Origin: Hirsutella rhossiliensis
Lineage: Eukaryota; Ascomycota; Sordariomycetes; Hypocreales; Ophiocordycipitaceae
Direction: 5' to 3'
DNA: 64,000 bases
NCBI RefSeq assembly: GCF_020360975.1
Contig: NW_025408667.1
Coordinates: 9,424,001 to 9,488,000 of the forward strand
Part shown: positions 27,079 to 38,077 of the stretch, one piece after another
Position numbering within the stretch: position 1 is the first letter of the stretch
Layout: each line of letters starts with the position of its first letter
Made by a program: the position numbers and the translations under genes
The notes under the pieces: model-generated
The model's input: only the letters and a program-made list of their open reading frames with translations
Database searches by the model: none
Told to the model about the DNA's origin: nothing

Positions 27079-27449
27079 TTTTACTAGGTATTTCTCTAGG
27101 GACTTTTTCCCCTTTTCCTTTAAGATTTCTTTCCTCTGCCTTCCTCGTTAGCTTCTTCTTTCCTTTGCCTATAAGGATCTCTTTTCTTCCTCTATTGCTA
27201 TTTCTTACCGTTGGTCTCTCGTTGGCCTATTCCTTGGCCCGTTGCTTAGTCTATTCCTTGGTCTCTCGTTGGCCTATTCCTTGGCCCGCTGCTTGGTCTA
27301 TTCCTTGGTCTCCCGTTAGGCTGTTTCTTGCCTGCTTGCCTGCTTGCCTGCTTAGCTGCTTGCCTGCTTGTCGGTTTCTTTATTCCTTGGCTGTTGCCTG
27401 CTTGCTTACCTAGCAGACGAGGGCGTCTGTTCTTTGTTGTAGAGGAGTT
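27079..27449 (+). repeat. Pyrimidine-rich 3' region with tandem repeats
   Basis: T/C-rich non-coding stretch before the 3' LTR. It contains about 2.3 copies of a unit near 50 bp (TATTCCTTGGTCTCTCGTTG as its core, from about 27,200 to 27,315), then short TGCCTGCT units (27,330-27,370). The open frames across it are by-products of the repeat. Confidence 0.75.
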
Positions 27450-27847
27450 TGACGGGGGCATCTGTACCCCAAGGAACATATAGCCCGCGCAGCAGAGTCC
27501 TTGGCAGGGTCCTTGGCAGGATCCTTGGCAGAGTCTCTAGCTAGCCCTCTTCTTAATCAGATGATCCCTTGGCCCCTGTTCGTCTAGGGAAGAAGGAGGG
27601 AAAATTCGGTCTATAAAAGAGGTCTCCTTTCCTCCTTAGCTAGCAGACATTATCATTGAGCATTATCTTCTTCTATATCTTTTCTCCGCTAATATACCTT
27701 TTTTGGCCCTCTTTGCCTTTGCCTTACCCTGCCTAGTGCTTTCTCGTTTCCTTCGTCCCCCTTAGACCCCCTCGTCCTTCGGTATCTAGCTGCTGCTGTT
27801 GCCGTTAGCGTGGGTGTGTCTTTAGGTGTGTGCCGCAGCCACCGTCA
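27450..27847 (+). repeat. 3' LTR of the gag-only element
   Basis: Starts TGACGGGGGC with an intact TG and ends CCACCGTCA. The 398-bp length equals that of the 5' LTR. Differences by eye are at 27,451, 27,464, 27,479, 27,807 and 27,824, each a CpA/TpG to TpA change in one of the two LTRs. Confidence 0.88.
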
Positions 27848-27955
27848 AAATAGCTAAGCTAACTAGATTTATAGTACTAAGGGCGATTCTATTATACCTT
27901 TTATAGAGATCGGCTAAAAGCTCTTTTATAAAGTTATAATTATATAGCTTATAAA
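27848..27955. other. 108-bp spacer between two LTR elements
   Basis: AT-rich, no coding sense. It does not continue the gag relic that flanks the left side of the preceding element, so the junction is rearranged. Confidence 0.5.
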
Positions 27956-28144
27956 TACTATTACGGAGTAGGTAGAGGCGTATATATAGGTACTATTTAT
28001 AAGATAATATTAATAAGCTATATAAAGCTCTCCTATACGCGGCTAGCCTATATATATATATATAGGATCCGGCCCTCTATATATAACTATATAGCTTAGG
28101 CTATAGCCTAAGCCTATAACCTATAATAGTTAAAGACTCTTATA
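27956..28144 (-). repeat. 3' LTR of Gypsy C
   Basis: 189-bp copy matching 34,725-34,913, with shared blocks such as CTATACGCGGCTAGCCTATA and GGCTATAGCCTAAGCCTATA. It is the 3' LTR because pol reads leftward. Confidence 0.8.
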
Positions 28145-28439
28145 TAATACCCTCCCTTAAGCGCGGCGCGGCGTTGCCCTATTAACGGCTTCCGTACTAT
28201 AGGGCCCGTGCCGCTAGCTTTACCCTACCTTTTTCCGTTAATCGTGCTAGCCCTACTAGCCTTATTATCCCCGCGCTTATTAGCCCGGGCAGCTAAAACC
28301 GGGCTCTATACTTATTAGCCGGCTAGCCGTTTAAATAGGGGCGTAACCTATTATATACGCCCCTAAGTAGCCGGCGGCCGGCCTAGACCTACGTAAGCCT
28401 TAGGTTACCTGTCCCCTCGGCCTTAAGTAGCCTCCTCTA

Positions 28440-28510
28440 CCTAGGGGTATATAAGGCGGTATCCCCCCTTTCCTTCTTCCTTTCCTTCTCCTCCTTCTTT
28501 AACTATAGTA
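28440..28510 (+). promoter_or_regulatory. Putative promoter of the antisense gene in Gypsy C
   Basis: GGTATATAAGGCGG (about 28,446-28,459) is a TATA-like box. It is followed about 20 bp later by a long pyrimidine tract of C/T blocks (28,468-28,500), a common fungal core-promoter arrangement. It points rightward into the Cys-cluster gene and away from the Gypsy LTR. This is inference from sequence only. Confidence 0.4.
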
Positions 28511-28639
28511 ATAGTAGTAATAGGTAAGTTCTGCTCTACCTAAGGTATTAGTTCGTTCCTAGCTATATAGGCCGCCTTATTAATATATACTTATAGTAAT
28601 AGCTATAGTAGTAATAATAGCCTTAATAATAATAACTTT

Positions 28640-29613
28640 AACTAGTAAGTTCTCCGCCCTATAGAGCGGGAGGCCGTAATCCGTAATACTAACTTCCGCG
28701 ATAGATATATCTACCTCCCCTTCCCCCGCTTCCTCCTTCTCGGAGCGTATAGAGTTATTCGTCGACGCCGTGCTAGGCACGGCCGACGATAGCTCCGCCG
28801 CTGCCGCTGCTCCTGCCCGCGCCCCCGCGACCGCGCCTACCGCCGCCGCCTTTACCTCTACTACGCTAGCCGCCCTTACGTCGCCCTTCTAGGTAATAAC
28901 GCTATCCCCGCTACTAGCCGTAACGCCCGGCCCCTCTACCCCCGCCTCCGCTACTACTACCCCTATAAGTCCGCTACCTAGCGAGCGTAGTAGCTATTTT
29001 CCGCTAACTTCTTAAAGTATAAACGCTAAGTATAGGCCGGAGCCGCCCGCGCGGCCCCCTATATATAGTACGCGTCGTAGGAGCTCCCCTACGCCGACTA
29101 AGTCGGGCGCCGCCGTAGCGGTAGTTATTACTAGTACGCGCGTGCCGGCCGCGCTTATAAGGCGGCGCCTCCTATCTTACTCGCTACGGCGTTAGCTTAG
29201 AAGGCCGGCGCGCACGGGTAGGTATAGGGGGCTACTAAGAAGCGCCTTACCGCCGCCGCCGCCGCCTACTATAATCTCCGCGCCCTTAAGCGCTAGGGCC
29301 TCGTCCCTAAGTAAGTTCCTCTTATCTAGCTCTTTTACTTCTACTACTAACTCTCCTAGTACTAGGGATACTACCTCTATCGCCCTATCGGCGGTCCCCT
29401 TAGCCGTGCCCGCCGCCGCCCCTACCGCTGCTGCTAGCCGGGCCCCCCCTACCCCTAGAGCCCCTAGAGCCGCCGCTACCGCCGACTAGCTTATAGGCCT
29501 AGAGGGCCGCTTAAGCGCCCGAGAGAGCGCCGCCGCTGCTAATAAGGTAGAGGAGGACGACGAGGATAAGGATAAGGACGACGATAAGGATAAGGAGTAG
29601 GTCTAAGTAGTTT
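28640..29613 (+). pseudogene. Antisense spliced Cys-cluster gene carried inside Gypsy C (RIP-decayed)
   Basis: GC-rich and opposite in strand to the host element. One exon (frame of 29,123) shows two CxxCAxxxxxC clusters once TAC/TAT is read as mutated TGC/TGT: one near 29,072-29,108 and one near 29,126-29,160 (visible as YYQYARAGRAYK). A canonical 49-nt intron follows at 29,311-29,359: GTAAGT donor, CTAAC branch site and TAG acceptor (probably CAG before RIP). The splice phase carries the reading into the third frame, which stays open as an Ala/Pro/Thr-rich segment and ends in an acidic Asp/Lys tail (EDDEDKDKDDDKDKE near 29,547-29,595). Upstream exons are uncertain; the third frame is also open from about 28,640 to 28,990. 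Internal stops are TAG/TAA only. I do not recognise the family; a Cys-rich nucleic-acid-binding protein is a guess. Confidence 0.5.
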
Positions 29614-29619
29614 AGGGGC

Positions 29620-32600
29620 TCTACCTTAAAATAAACGCTATTTTTATCTCTACTTATATAATTACGCTTACGTTATTATAACTACCTACTCCGCTTTACT
29701 TACTTTATAGTCTTAGCCTAAGCTACTATTAGTAGTCTATTAGTTTATTATTCTTATTTACTATTTTAAATAAGGCTTTAAACCTATCGAGGGCTATAGT
29801 TCCTATAAACTTACGTATAGGTTCCTATATAGGGTTAAGATACCCGCGCTACTTAACGAGGACCTCCTAGCGTTTCCCCCTACTAACCTTTTTCTAGCGC
29901 GCGGCCTATATCTCTTTAACCTTAAACTTATCCTCTCTCTTTACCTTAATTATAAGCGGTTAGGCGTCTACTACTTTTTATCTAGGTAGCGGGTTAAAGG
30001 AGGCTCTATAAAGGAGGTCTATATTAATCTTATTATAGACCCTTATTAAGAAACTATTAAGCTCTATAACCTATAGGCTAATAACCCTTTATATTATAAA
30101 CTTTATATATAGCTAGTTAAGCTTTTTCTTTAGTCGTGCTAACCTATAGTTATAAAGGTCTAGCTATACCTTATCTCTTACTACGAACCTATCTACTAGG
30201 GCCCTAGTCTTATTAGCGTGCTACTCTTAATCTTACGCCGCGGCGGCTATCGCGGATTAGTAATAATCCATAGTCTCCTATAGCTTTTATATAAACGTAG
30301 AGGCGCGGCCCTTTAATAACGAATTACTATACTACTCTACTACTATATTTATAGTAAAGGGAACTAGTAAGGGTAGTTTAAAGCTATATATTATAAAGAA
30401 AGGGGCTATCTTAATAGAGGTATATAGTCTACTATTTAATATAAGTTAGGCTATAAGGAGCTACCGGTCTTAGTCTACTTAGTTATAGGCTACGATAGCT
30501 TATAGGTAAGCCTACGCCTCTTAGTTAACCCTCTTAGGCCCTCTATTAGTCTATAAGTAATATACTATACTAAGTAGCTATATAATCTAAAGTAGCTAGT
30601 ATAAGTACTACTAAAAGTAGCTAGTTTAATTCGATCCCTTATTACTTATAATAAAGGCTAGCTAGCTATATAAGTAGGCCTAGAACTATAAGAAGCGCTC
30701 TATATAGGACTCTATATCTATAGATAGTATTAGCTTTAATATTATAGACTTACTAAGTCGGTCCTTAATTACTTATATATAGCGGTTGCCGCCCTTTATA
30801 AGTAAGAGGTCTATTATAAAGTCTATTTATATATACGTATAAAACTAGTTAGGTACTAAAAGCTACTTAAGTAGCCCCTTAAACTATGCCCTTTAGATCT
30901 TTATATAGCTATAGATATCGTAGTTATAGAGGAAGCGACGAATATAGTACTATAAGAGGGGCTAGTAAAAGTCCCTTATAAGGCCTACTACTATACCCTA
31001 TCTACCTAGGTAACCTATAATACTAGAGTTATAGATAAATTAAACTAGCCTCCCTTAGAGCTCGTTTTATTTATCTAGCTCCGGCGGTCCCTCCTTCTCC
31101 TTAGCTTCTATAGTATATAGTACGCCTAGTACCTATAGTCTCCCTCGCTAGCGTAGATGCCCCCGTAGGTCGATATAGTAGTCGGCTACCTATACCTTTA
31201 GCTTTAGCTTCGGATCTAGGTATTAAGCGCTAGACTTAATAGCGCGGCGTACGCCCTTATAGGTATAGTCTAGAGCCGCTATCCTATCCTATAAGCGTTA
31301 AAGGGCCTTATCTTAGAATACTCTCGCTATACGCGCCCCTAAGCCGGTCTATCCCTCCTCGCTAGACTAAGGTAAGGGCGTAGGGGGAAGCTTATTTACT
31401 AGTACCGCGTCTTCCTCTACTAGGGAAGCTCCTATATAAGTCCGTAGTGCTTCTTACGGGATAAGCTATAGATCCCGGGCCTTAATATCCGCTCCCGTTA
31501 GCCGGTCTTAATCCCTCTAAGAAAGCGCGTCTAAGACCGCGGAGTCCTACCTAGGGTAGTACTTAATCGAGAAGTTAAAGCGTAAGAGATACTCCGCTTA
31601 GCGGGCCTACTACTTTAAGAGGTACTAGCGAGTTATAAAGTACTTAAGGTTTTTATAGTCTATAAGAACCTCGAAGCTCTTATAGCTCTAGAGCTCCGCT
31701 TACTATTACTTAAGGTAGCTAATAATCGCTAGTATCTCTTTATTATAAATAGCGTAATTCCGCTTCGCTAGGGTTAGCTTATAGGAGTAGAACGCTATTA
31801 GTTACTTCCGCCTATCTACCTCTTAGGAGAGCGTTCTTCTAAGTACCTAGCCGCTATAGTCCGCTTTAACTAACGTAGACCGGTCGAAGTCTTACTAGAG
31901 TAGTACTAGGGCTTAAGAGAATAGGTCCTTAAGCGTATAGAACGCTCCTTCCTATATAGGCCCCTAGCGAAAGGCGGTCTACTTCTTAGTAATCTTATTT
32001 AAGGGTATTATAATATAAGAGAAGCCCTTAATAAATATCCTATAATAGTTCGCGAACCTAAGGAAGCTCTATACGCTTATTTATATAATTAGGGTAGCTT
32101 AGTCTTAAATCGCCTAGATCTTTATAGGGTCTACCTATATACCTATACCTATATAGATAATAAAGCCTAGGTACTTAACCCTCTTAACCTTAAATTCGTA
32201 CTTATTTAGGTCGAGGTAAACCCTATAAAGTTAAAGGCGCTCTAGGACCCTCTATACTTTCTATATATAGTCCTTATAAGAGCCGCTTATATAGATAAGG
32301 ATATTATCTATATATATAGAGGCGAACTTATTAAGGAAGTCCTAAAGTATATTATTAATATAACGCTAAAAGGTAGCGGGCGCTCCTAAGAGGCCGAAGG
32401 GCGTTATAAGCTACTTAAATAAGCTATAGCGTATATAGAACGCCGTCTTTTACTTATTACCCTCTAAGATCTATACCTTATAGAACGCCTATTTTATATC
32501 TAGCTTCGTAAACTACTTCGCCTTTAAAAGGTTACGGAGCGTATCTAAGATTAAGGGTAAAGGGTAGCGGTCTAGCCTTATAATTACGTTTAGAGCCCTA

Positions 32601-34720
32601 TAGTCGTAATAGAACTATATCCCGCCCCTTAATTTATATATAAATAGGACCGGCGCTCCTACTTCGGAGCTACTTACTTAAATAAAACCCTTATCTAGGA
32701 GGTCCCTTAGCGTCTTCTTTAGTACTAGTAGCTCTATATATAATATACTATATAGCGGTCCGAACGGTATAGGCAGTTCCTACCCCTTCTTATCGGTATA
32801 GAGTACGATCCTATAGTCTACCCCTAGCTTATATAGGTTAAGCTTATCTACTTCCTAGGACTTAAATAGTAGTAGGAGGTCGTAAAAGCGCTCTAGTATC
32901 TATTACTATAGCTTAAAGGGCAACTTTAGCTTCTTTATCTAGAGGGCCTTATCGATATTTACTAGGCTAACTATATAGACCGCTACGTTAGCCGCTGCCC
33001 GGCCTTGCCCCCGCTCTACCTATTATATAGTTCTTACGAAGATAGAGGTAAGGACTTCTTATACTAAGTATAAAGCTCGTACGCCTAGCCCTATACCTAT
33101 AAAACTATTATCGTAGCGGACCTACCGTTATATAGGCCTAAACTATAGCTTCCTTTAGTATAAAACCGAGTATAACTCTATATATAATAACTAGGGTTTC
33201 CTAAGGATTAAGGGAAACTCTAGTTAGGGGATTATATAGGCTACGATAAGCTTATAGTAACTGTCGACCTCTATAGCTAGCTATATAATACCCTTAATTA
33301 CTATACCCTCTATTGCGCTTAAGGCGCCCTTTACTTACCTTAGGGCGATCTTTTCTACTAGTACTTATATCTCTCGTATAAGCGCCTTATTAACTACGGC
33401 GTAGTACTAGTAGCCCTTATCTATAAGGGCGGTAATAGGTAAGGAGTTATTAATTATAACCTATATTAAAGTAGGCTCCTCTTCTATATAGGCGGATAAT
33501 TCTTCCTTCTCCTTTACTAGTATTAGTAATTAAGGCTCCGGAGCCTATCTTTGCTCCGGAGCTATTCTTTTTCCTTTAGGCCTAGGGGGGCGGAGTCCTC
33601 CTCGTTATTTAAAGCGAGGAGCGGTTCTATCTTCGCTACTTAAACTATTATAGGCCGCTTAGCTAAAAGGAAGGGGTATTTTAATATAAAGTACGTAGAT
33701 ACTCCGTAATATAGGTAGCGGCCGTTAGCCTTCCTCTTCCCAATTTCCTCGCTCGTTACTTACTTTGCCCGCTACTTAAAGTATAGGGCGGTATAAAGGG
33801 TAATTAACGGCGTCTTCTTACCGCGTCTAGCCTAGTCCGTATAGGTAGCCGATATTAAGGTATCCCTATCTATATCGATAGCCGGTTATTTATCTTACGG
33901 AGGGGCGGTAATCCCGTCGCCGCTATATAGCGTACGCTTACGGAGCTTCTAAAAACGCGGCGTCTACTTATAGCCCTAAGCTACCTTTATTAACCGGCTT
34001 ATATACTCGCCGTAGTTAGTAGGTATAATTATAGGGATAAGTAGCTCCTATAAGGCTAGCGTAATCGAATTCTATAGCTATATATGCTTTACGCTATCTT
34101 CCTATACTATAGTCCCCGCTACCCGTAAGAGCGTCTCTTTAAAATTAGGAAGGAATTCGCTAAAGGTTTATCTATCTTTTTACTTAAGGGTCTATAGCCT
34201 ATCTTATACCTTCTCCTACTCCTATATATTACCGAACGTATATATAAGGTATTAGAAGAAGTCTTATAGGTCGCGTCTACCCTTAGGGCCGCCCTTATCC
34301 TAGAATCTAGAGATCCGCCGTATCTAGGGCTCCGGCAGCGTATAAAGGAGCGAATACCACGCTATATCGCGATAGCTATTTAGGCCCTATTTCTCGTTAG
34401 TTATAAACTTTATCTATAGCCGGCTAAGGAAGAAGTAAAAGGACTTTAGCTTACCGTCCTAAGTCGGCTAAGGGAGCGGCTTCTTTATCGGTAGTATCGC
34501 CGCTATAACCGGCGTTATAGAGGTCGTAGGGGTTAAAGCTGGTCTCGTAGACAGCTCCCTTAGTATAGCGAGAACCTCGTCCTTCTCGCTAGCCGTCGCG
34601 CTTTTAATCGCTTCTAGGATAGCTGCGATACTTCCTATCCGTCTAGGGAGGGGCGGAGTACTTCCTTAAAGGGGAGGCGCCCTCTCTAAAGAGATATCTA
34701 TTAGATCTATTAATTAATAG
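29620..34720 (-). pseudogene. Gag-pol of Gypsy C
   Basis: Minus-strand reading. A gag-like segment lies near 34,000-34,500 (DGKLKSFYFFLSRL near 34,450). RT lies at about 32,750-32,200 with YDYRALNVI and DRYPLPLI, then YIDNILIY, in which the second catalytic Asp is Asn (plus-strand 32,303-32,308). RNase H lies at 31,850-31,550 (RNYAIYNKE; DYKNLKYF). Integrase occupies roughly 31,300-29,900. Domain order and spacing are normal for Ty3/Gypsy. Premature stops are TAG/TAA. GC is somewhat higher than in Gypsy A/B because CpG is kept. Confidence 0.85.
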
Positions 34721-34724
34721 CTTA

Positions 34725-34913
34725 TACTATTACGGAGTAGGTAGAGGCGTGCGCGTAGGTGCTATCTATAGGATAATATTAATAAGCTATATAGAGCTCT
34801 CCTATACGCGGCTAGCCTATATATATACGTATAGGATCCGGCCCTCCGTACGTAACTATATAGCTTAGGCTATAGCCTAAGCCTATAACCTATAATAGTT
34901 AAAGACTCTTATA
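34725..34913 (-). repeat. 5' LTR of Gypsy C
   Basis: 189-bp copy matching 27,956-28,144. It lies upstream of gag in the minus-strand reading, so it would have driven the element. Confidence 0.8.
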
Positions 34914-35289
34914 AATAGTAAGCTTTATCTTTATTAAATTATTAATATTATTAGGACTAATAGTAATCTAAACTATAAGTATACTAGCCTAAATATTAAT
35001 AGCTTATATCTTCCTCTATATAAGTAAATAGGATTTATTTAAGAGCGGCTATATATAGTTAAAAATCGATAGCTTATAAAGTAAGACTAATATATTAAGG
35101 TCTAATATAGTCCTTATCTCTTATATCTCTACCTTAGCTCTCTTTAGTCGGTCTTTATTTAAGTTTATATATACTTACTTAAGCTTATAAAAGGAATCTT
35201 TAATAATATAAACTATATTAATATAGCAATTAAAAGAGTAAAGGAGGGTATTAAATACTAAGAAATAAAAGATAGGATAGGTAGTAAAT
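34914..35289. other. Unassigned AT-rich spacer
   Basis: About 375 bp between Gypsy C and Copia D. I see no coding sense and no match to other parts of the window. Confidence 0.4.
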
Positions 35290-35319
35290 CGGCCCGGTCT
35301 TATTAGTTAGACCGGGCCG
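35290..35319. repeat. Perfect 11-bp hairpin at the Copia D break
   Basis: CGGCCCGGTCT (35,290-35,300) and AGACCGGGCCG (35,309-35,319) form a perfect inverted repeat with an 8-nt loop, exactly at the point where similarity to Copia E starts. Confidence 0.85.
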
Positions 35320-36224
35320 ACTAGTCCCTTAATAGACCTTTTAGTCCGTTAGTTAAAAAATTAAGGAACTAGTCGAAATCGAACCTCGTTAATATTAGCA
35401 ATAAGGAGTAAAAAGAGGGGGTTTTTAAGTAGACCTTTTAGACTAGGACGAGGATTCCTCGAAAAAATAACGTATAAAAAGGAATCGACCTACCTACTAA
35501 GTATATAAAAAGCCTTATCGACTAAAAGACTACTAATAGGTTTTCGAGGAAAACCGACCTAAAGGAGTTAACCCTTTAAAGAGGCTATAAGAAATAGTAT
35601 AATAGTCTCTTAAGGAGGACCCCTTATTATAAAAGAAGATAAACGAGATTCGGGTTACTAAGAAATAGTAACTAACGCCGCTATCCTTATTTAAGCTATA
35701 AATTTAAGGAAAATTCGTTAGTATAGTAAATCCGGCATTTATCTTCCTTATAGATTAATAAAGCTAAGACTAACTATTAGAGCCCTCCGATTATCCCCTA
35801 CGAAAATCAGCTATCCTTAACTCTAGTATATCCCTTAATATATATAATATACTCTTATAATTCCGGTCCTTTAAGAAGGTATAAAGGGAATATCTTATTA
35901 CCGGGGAATTAACCGTATAGATAGAGGGATATAAAAGGGTGAATTTTATAATAAAATTACCTAATAAGTCTATATAAATTCTTCGATAAAAAAGGGTAGC
36001 TTTTTACCCTTAATTTTTAATAAGCTTAATTTCCTTTTACTTTCTTTAATAAGAAGGAATCTTCTAGGATACTATATCTAAGCCTATAAGGCTAGTTTAA
36101 AAGAATTAAACTATTAGGCTTATCGAGGAAAAATTCGGTTAATTTATTCTCGAATTCTAACTTATTTATAGGAAGGAACTACTTAAGAAGTTAGCTTTCC
36201 TTACTAGGAGGAATAGGTCTACTA

Positions 36225-38077
36225 AGTTAGCACCCCTAGCTTCCGGTACCCCTTACTTCCGGCACCCTTTATAGCACTAAGGTAGGTATATTCTAAACGC
36301 AATTAAAGCTATATTTTAATATTACGATAATTAAATTTAGTGTTTCTAGCTACTCTAGCTACTAGCTATTATAAAGAGCTTTAAATCCTACGTTTTAATT
36401 AGCTATAGCGGCGGCAGCTAGCTTAAGCGTACGCTCGAGCTATTTCTTTATCTTTATAACTTATTTAATCTATACGAACTACTTATTAGGGTCCTAAGGG
36501 ACCTTTTTTTATTTTTAAGGCTATAGATAATATAATTAATACTCTAGCTACTATATTCGAAGTTAGGAGGCTATAAGCTACTAATTTTGCTTATTAAGGC
36601 TACGGCCAACCTTATTAAAGAGTAGTCGGATCGTACGGTTAACTTAACCGCGGTTTTCTAGCCCTATAATAAGGCGACGGACTTCTTATAATCGTTTAAG
36701 CGTTTTAAGGGCATTATAAATAGCTAGGGTACTAGAATTCTTTCTTTTTAATAGCGTTAACGGCGTTAACGGCTATAGTAAGACGAACCGGCTTAGTAAG
36801 GGCTTTACTATATTAACTAGCTATAGTCCTAACCTACGCTACCCGCCCTTAATATTCTTTTTAGTTAGACCGGCTTACCGGGCCTAATAATATACTTAGA
36901 GGAAGGTAGCCTTACTAATTAGCGCTATATCGTCGAAAGATATAATTTTTTTAAGTTAACGTTAGTAGGTAGCTTTAATCGGCGAGAAAACCGAGATATT
37001 AAGAGGTTAAAGGATATAGGAGGAGTATACTAGTAGAAAAAGAAGATAAATACGATTCTTAAAGTATTTATATATAAAATCGTCGGTTTAATAGCTCCCG
37101 TAGCTATTAACGATAAGGAGAACGTTCCCTTATAAGTAGCGCCTTATTTAGGGGATAAATACCTACTTAAGCTATTAAATAGCGATAGAATCGCTTATCT
37201 AGCCCTTTAAGGAAGTAACGAAGTCTTAATCCTTTAGAAAATCGAGTTTATTAGGGAACTATTACTATTAAAGGTCCTAGCCCTTAAAGATTATAAGGGG
37301 GGTTAAGGCCTAGCCCGTTATAGAAACGCATTTAACGATTATAGTCTAATAACGCGATCTAAGCCGCTTCTTAATAGCCTCCTTCTTCTCTAAGCTCCCT
37401 AGTACTAGCCTATTATAGCTAAGGCCCTTAAGGATGCCTATTTTATTTATATTAAAGCGTGATTCCGGTAGGATTACCTATATAGCCGGTAGCTTAAGTA
37501 ATTAAAACTATTCCTTAATCTCGCTAATAGAGGCGCCGTTAATATAAGTAGAATTAAGAGATTTACCTTTAATTATACTAATCTCTAGGTTTTAGGCTAA
37601 AAAGCTTAAAACCTAGTATTTTCTAAGCGGGCGGGGGTCTTTACTAGCTACGATAATACGGCCGGCGAATTCCCTAAGTTAATAATACGTTAGAGGCAGC
37701 CTAAGGGCCGCTTAGGTAAGAACCTATTTATAGAGGTGTTTTTCCTACTCTCGACTAAGCCTTTAAGATGCCTCTTTTACCTCCTTTATAAGTAGGGCTT
37801 CTTTAAGACGCGTTTAAAGGGTTATTCTTAGAATACCCTACTTATAACTAGCTTAGAGCTAAGGTATACTATTATTAATAGCTTTAAGCGCTTCTTAAAG
37901 CTGGTTTTTAGTATATTTAGAAAGATAAGGCATCGCTAATTTAAATAATATTTATTTTATAATTATTAAATAAGAGATATATAAGAAAACGCGGTTACGA
38001 TATAGTAGGTAGTTAACGCGATAGTAATATAGGGAGGTGCTAAAAGTAGGGGGTGCCGGAAGCTAGGGGTACTAACT
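36225..38077 (+). mobile_element. 1,853-bp TIR DNA element with TA target duplication inside Copia D
   Basis: Copia E shows the empty site (CTACTATAAAGG); D has the insert with TA at 36,223-36,224 and 38,078-38,079. Terminal inverted repeats of about 42 bp begin AGTTAGCACCCC on the left and, on the reverse strand, AGTTAGTACCCC on the right, and share CTAGCTTCCGG and the distal GCACC. TA duplication and TIRs of this style fit the Tc1/mariner-pogo (Fot1-like) group in fungi. The interior frame does not read as a DDE transposase, so it may be a non-autonomous element with an unusual cargo. Confidence 0.85.
36365..37942 (+). pseudogene. Unknown ORF (about 520 codons) inside the TIR element
   Basis: One frame can be followed through the interior of the TIR element, broken only by TAG/TAA (RIP-type) codons, to a stop near 37,940. 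Readable blocks are SGGSQLKRTLELFLYL (near 36,400), YIVERYNFF (near 36,930), IAPVAINDKENVP (near 37,090-37,130), YLGDKYLLKLLNSDRIAYLA (near 37,145-37,205), FSKRAGVFTSYDNTAGEFPK (near 37,620-37,680) and GRLGKNLFIEVFFLL (near 37,710-37,750). No pogo, Tc1, hAT or MULE catalytic motif is visible. The TIRs show where it was mobile, but its function is unknown. It could be a very divergent transposase. Confidence 0.5.

Larger units (their letters stand above)
22584..27847 (+). mobile_element. Complete non-autonomous LTR retrotransposon with gag-protease only (TR-GAG-like)
   Basis: 5,264 bp with two 398-bp LTRs (22,584-22,981 and 27,450-27,847), one long gag-protease frame (22,999-27,078) and a pyrimidine-rich 3' region with tandem repeats. 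No reverse transcriptase, RNase H or integrase exists in the 4.5-kb interior. LTR-bounded elements keeping only GAG are known in plants as TR-GAGs; this one also keeps an aspartyl protease motif. The LTRs differ at five sites by eye, all transitions toward TpA. The left flank is a relic of the same family, interrupted in gag. The right flank is unrelated, and no target duplication is evident. Confidence 0.85.
27956..34913 (-). mobile_element. Ty3/Gypsy element C with 189-bp LTRs, RIP-mutated
   Basis: Direct repeats of 189 bp (27,956-28,144 and 34,725-34,913; both begin TACTATTACGGAG and end GACTCTTATA) bound a 6,958-bp element whose pol is on the minus strand. Restoring RIP gives TG...CA ends. 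The element is long for a Gypsy of this kind because about 1.5 kb between integrase and the 3' LTR carries a separate gene on the opposite strand. Target duplication is unclear: ATAAA occurs at both outer edges only if the LTR is drawn 3 bp shorter. Confidence 0.8.

Noticed and set aside
27075..27479. Leu/Pro-rich and Arg/Gln-rich open frames in the 3' region of the gag-only element
   Set aside because: They arise from translating tandem pyrimidine repeats and run into the LTR.
28580..28780. 66-codon minus-strand open frame
   Set aside because: It lies opposite the putative antisense gene, has no similarity to Gypsy pol and is short.
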